Assembly: GCA_903851195.1 (NCBI GenBank)
Contig: CAINNJ010000025.1
Span: forward strand, 62,001-126,000
Length of the DNA stretch: 64,000 bases
Direction of reading: 5' to 3'
Source: an uncultured Acidobacteriia bacterium
GTDB lineage: Bacteria; Acidobacteriota; Terriglobia; Bryobacterales; Bryobacteraceae
The position numbers and the translations under genes are program-made. Under the pieces are notes generated by a model. The model made no database searches, had not been told where the DNA came from, and saw only the letters and a list, made by a program, of their open reading frames with translations. The stretch's first letter is position 1, and each line of letters starts with the position of its first letter. This document shows positions 61,781 through 64,000 of this stretch, piece by piece.

Positions 61781-63250
61781 ATGAATTCTCACGTGACCCA
61801 ACCCTTGCCGTGGATCGCAGCCGGAATGTTCGCGCTTTCCGTCGCCCTCTGGCCGGCGGCGCCCGAGCGCTCCCGCGTGCGCACCGCCTGGGGCTTTCTC
61901 ATCCTGTACATCGTCGTGGTGATCTGCTCGGCGCTGCCCGCCGGCTGGGTGCCGGTCGCGCGCGTCACGGGCGAAGTCTCCATTGCGCTGATTGAACTGG
62001 CCGGACTGCAACTCGCGGTCGTCCTGGTATTCGATTACCTCCTTCGGCGCGTCCGCCTGCCCAAATTCATCAGCGAGATCGTCTTCGTCGCCGGCTACAT
62101 CGCCATCATTTTCCATCTGCTCTTCAAGCTCGGCGTCGACGTCAACGGTATCTTCGCGACCTCCGCCGTGGCAACCGCCGTGGTCGGCCTTTCCCTGCAG
62201 GACATGCTTTCCAACATCGCCGGGGGCGTCGCTCTCGAACTCGAAGGCGGCATTCAGGTGGGAGATTTCATCCGCTGCGGCGACCTCTCCGGCTGGGTGC
62301 AGCACGTCCGCCTTCGCCACACCGCCATCCTGACTGAAAACGGCGACACCGTCATCCTCCCGAACAGCCACCTGACGCGCTCCGCCGTGAATATCTGCGC
62401 CCGGCTGCATCGCCATTCCATTCCCCTGCAGATGCCTTATCAAAGCAATCCGCAGGAAGTGATCGATGCCGTGGAATTCGCCCTGCGGAAGTCGCTTCCC
62501 CCCGGCGTTGCGCCGGACCCCGCGCCCGTCTGCCAGATCGTCAAAATGGCGCCCGGCCAGATCGATTACGCCGTGCTGGTCTGGCTCACCGAACCCGGAC
62601 ATGCCTCGAAAGCCATTTCCGCCGTGAATGTGCGCCTCTATTTCGCCCTGCGGCGGGCCGGTCTTCCGGTCGGCGAGATCACCACGCTGGTGCAGTTGAA
62701 AGACGGCGTCGCCGATGGCTCGGAACCGCTCGATCCGGTGGATGTCTTGCGCCGCACGCCCATCCTGCGGCTGCTTGCCGATTCCGATCTGATCGAAATC
62801 GGCTCCCGCCTGCAGCAACTCTCTTTCGCTCCCGGCGAACAGATCATCCGGCAGGGCGACGAAGGCCCGTCCATGTATTTCATCGTCGCCGGCGAGGTCG
62901 CTATCCAATACCGCGCGCCCGATGGCGCCGAACGCCGCATCTCGGTCCTCGAATCCGGCGACTTCTTTGGCGAAGCTTCGCTCCTCACGGGCGAAAGCCG
63001 AAGCGCCAGCGCCGTTGCCCAGACCCGCGTCGATTGTTACCAGCTTCACAAGCACGGCCTGCAGGGAATTCTGGAGCGCCGCCCCGAACTCGCCGAAGAC
63101 ATGTCGGTGGTAATGGCGCACCGGCAGATGGAACTCGCCGTGATTCGCGAACGGCTCGATCAGGAAACCGCCCGCCAGCGCGAGGCGGAGAACCAGACGC
63201 AGTTACTCGCCCGCATCCGCCGCTTCTTCTCGATAACTGCGTCGTCCTGA
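61781..63250 (+). CDS. MscS-family channel fused to a cyclic-nucleotide-binding domain
   Basis: A 489-residue inner-membrane protein. Four hydrophobic helices (about 11-25, 37-55, 65-88, 97-118) lead to the MscS pore and beta domain (TSAVATAVVGLSLQDMLSNIAGG, then GDFIRCGDLSGWVQHV and VILPNSHL). Residues 328-440 form a Crp-type domain. Its phosphate-binding cassette FFGEASLLTGESRSASA contains E398 and R407, so cAMP or cGMP binding is plausible. A short charged helix ends the protein. AGGGGG precedes the ATG at 61781. Gating by both membrane tension and a nucleotide is the inferred role. Confidence 0.9.
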   Translation: MNSHVTQPLPWIAAGMFALSVALWPAAPERSRVRTAWGFLILYIVVVICSALPAGWVPVARVTGEVSIALIELAGLQLAVVLVFDYLLRRVRLPKFISEIVFVAGYIAIIFHLLFKLGVDVNGIFATSAVATAVVGLSLQDMLSNIAGGVALELEGGIQVGDFIRCGDLSGWVQHVRLRHTAILTENGDTVILPNSHLTRSAVNICARLHRHSIPLQMPYQSNPQEVIDAVEFALRKSLPPGVAPDPAPVCQIVKMAPGQIDYAVLVWLTEPGHASKAISAVNVRLYFALRRAGLPVGEITTLVQLKDGVADGSEPLDPVDVLRRTPILRLLADSDLIEIGSRLQQLSFAPGEQIIRQGDEGPSMYFIVAGEVAIQYRAPDGAERRISVLESGDFFGEASLLTGESRSASAVAQTRVDCYQLHKHGLQGILERRPELAEDMSVVMAHRQMELAVIRERLDQETARQREAENQTQLLARIRRFFSITASS

Positions 63251-63413
63251 ACGAAGTACGCTCCCGAACCGTGCGGCTGTGCGTTCCGCCTAAGAGTTGT
63301 GTCCGATCAACCAGTTCCATTCCCGCCTCCCGACTTACACTTCATCCGTCCCGTTTGACGCCTCGTATCGGTAGACGTCGGCGGGCAGATAAGCGCATAA
63401 CTTGCGTTTTACT

Positions 63414-63439
63414 CCCCCGATAACACTCTGTTATGGGGG
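63414..63439 (+). promoter_or_regulatory. Hairpin that buries the ribosome-binding site of the last gene
   Basis: CCCCC (63414-63418) pairs with GGGGG (63435-63439), and ATAACA (63420-63425) with TGTTAT (63429-63434). G63419 is bulged and the loop is 3 nt. The right arm holds the Shine-Dalgarno GGGGGA, 4-5 nt before the GTG start. With no T-tract after it, it is more likely a translation control element than a terminator. Confidence 0.5.
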
Positions 63440-63443
63440 ATAA

Positions 63444-64000
63444 GTGAAGAAATTCTTACTGTTCGCCGGGGTGGCGTGCGCCATCCCGTTTCATGCCCCT
63501 GCCGCCGCAATCGCGTGCGGTTCGGGCACACTTGCCAGTTACATTTCCCTTGCCGCGGGCTGCGATGTAAACGGCCAGTTATTCGCCGGATTTACCGCGC
63601 TGCCCTTCACACCGGGAAGCACCACGAGCCTGAGTCCCGCTTCCATCACGGTAACGCCCATCACCGCGGGCGGGCCGGGACTTCTGTTCACGGTCAATGA
63701 ATCCGCCGGCTCCAATCAACTCGCCGATGCCGCCATCGGCTTCACCATCGCTCCGGACGCCGGTTCGGCGAACCTGCTCGCCGGCAACACGCTCACGCAA
63801 AACGGCGGCACGGCCACCGGCGCCGGGAACGTGGTGGGCACCGAATCCATCTGTCTCAACAGCGCCTTCACGGTCGCCGGTGTCTGTCCCACCAACCTGG
63901 CCGCGAGGAACCTGGGTACGTTTGCCCTCGCCGGCGGCCTTGCGCAGACCACCGACTCTCTGACGTTCGCCGCCCCGAGATCGCTCATCGGGATCAACGC
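63444..64000 (+). CDS. Secreted protein, N-terminal part (runs off the window)
   Basis: The first 185 residues of an exported protein starting at GTG 63444 after GGGGGA. The signal peptide is MKKFLLFAGVACAIPFHAPAAA. The rest is Gly/Ala/Thr/Ser-rich beta-type sequence with four Cys, all in the visible part (ACGSG, AAGCDVNG, ESICLN, VCPTN). It resembles the low-complexity mature part of acidobacterial PEP-CTERM proteins, but the C-terminus that would show the sorting signal is outside. An upstream hairpin may control its translation. I do not recognise a family. Confidence 0.65.
   Translation, partial: MKKFLLFAGVACAIPFHAPAAAIACGSGTLASYISLAAGCDVNGQLFAGFTALPFTPGSTTSLSPASITVTPITAGGPGLLFTVNESAGSNQLADAAIGFTIAPDAGSANLLAGNTLTQNGGTATGAGNVVGTESICLNSAFTVAGVCPTNLAARNLGTFALAGGLAQTTDSLTFAAPRSLIGIN

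Noticed and set aside
61745-63121. Upstream extension of the amidohydrolase to 889 codons
   Set aside because: It lies opposite the MscS channel gene and adds a sequence with no domain, and the signal peptide starts at 61744.
63390-63410. Sigma-54-like promoter for the last gene (GCGCATAACTTGCG)
   Set aside because: The -24 GG is missing, so the match is too weak to claim.
1-64000. Insertion sequences, prophage or integrase-flanked islands
   Set aside because: No transposase, integrase, phage structural gene or flanking direct repeat was found. The tRNA-Leu has no adjacent integrase or duplicated 3' end.

Overview
The window is about 64 kb of GC-rich bacterial chromosome. It most likely comes from an acidobacterium of the Solibacter/Bryobacter/Paludibaculum type. 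The gene families point there: two large MacB/FtsX-like permeases of the acidobacterial duplicated orphan permease (ADOP) class, one with its PadR regulator; three Oar-like TonB-dependent receptors with an N-terminal carboxypeptidase-regulatory fold; a paired PSD1 cytochrome and DUF1501 protein; a TIGR03118 PEP-CTERM protein; and many Gfo/Idh/MocA oxidoreductases. The placement is inferred from gene families only; no rRNA is present. One tRNA gene (Leu, anticodon TAA) is seen. No insertion sequence, prophage or CRISPR array was found.

Layout. 1-4.4 kb: the end of an unrecognised gene, then a tight plus-strand sugar operon (two Gfo/Idh/MocA enzymes, a DMT permease, a xylose-isomerase-like TIM barrel). 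4.4-8.8 kb, minus: PadR regulator, ADOP permease and a GH28 polygalacturonase in one overlapping unit, with three tandem 16-bp repeats at the PadR start. 8.9-13.1 kb, minus: PSD1 cytochrome and DUF1501 protein. 13.2-13.5 kb: four 16-bp tandem repeats in front of a tiny DUF1328 membrane protein. 13.6-17.2 kb, minus: first TonB receptor. 17.3-19.1 kb, plus: futalosine hydrolase (menaquinone) and an FAD amino-acid oxidase-like enzyme.

19.1-35.3 kb is the main catabolic island. A divergent promoter region at 22.7-22.9 kb drives, leftward, an exported Gfo/Idh/MocA oxidoreductase, an exported enolase-superfamily enzyme and an AraC regulator. Rightward it drives TonB receptor, sulfatase, TonB receptor, sulfatase, alginate-lyase-family enzyme and sulfatase. 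Together they look like a utilisation locus for a sulfated, uronate-containing polysaccharide, with most enzymes carrying twin-arginine signals.

35.4-64 kb is mostly housekeeping. It holds tRNA-Leu; a phosphate group (DUF47, PiT, HAD phosphatase, small-molecule kinase); an RNase J, SGNH and MBOAT operon; and a nitroreductase. It also holds a minus-strand lipid A operon (fabZ, lpxA, lpxI, Gfo/Idh/MocA, TonB-like protein, PaiB-like, DUF6599-like) with a candidate small RNA at its 3' end. Then come a DUF433/DUF5615 toxin-antitoxin pair whose antitoxin is frameshifted, a carbonic anhydrase with a PEP-CTERM protein, an esterase, a parvulin-type chaperone, another Gfo/Idh/MocA enzyme, hemL, an orphan ADOP permease, an amidohydrolase, an MscS channel with a cyclic-nucleotide domain, and the start of a secreted protein whose ribosome-binding site is buried in a hairpin.
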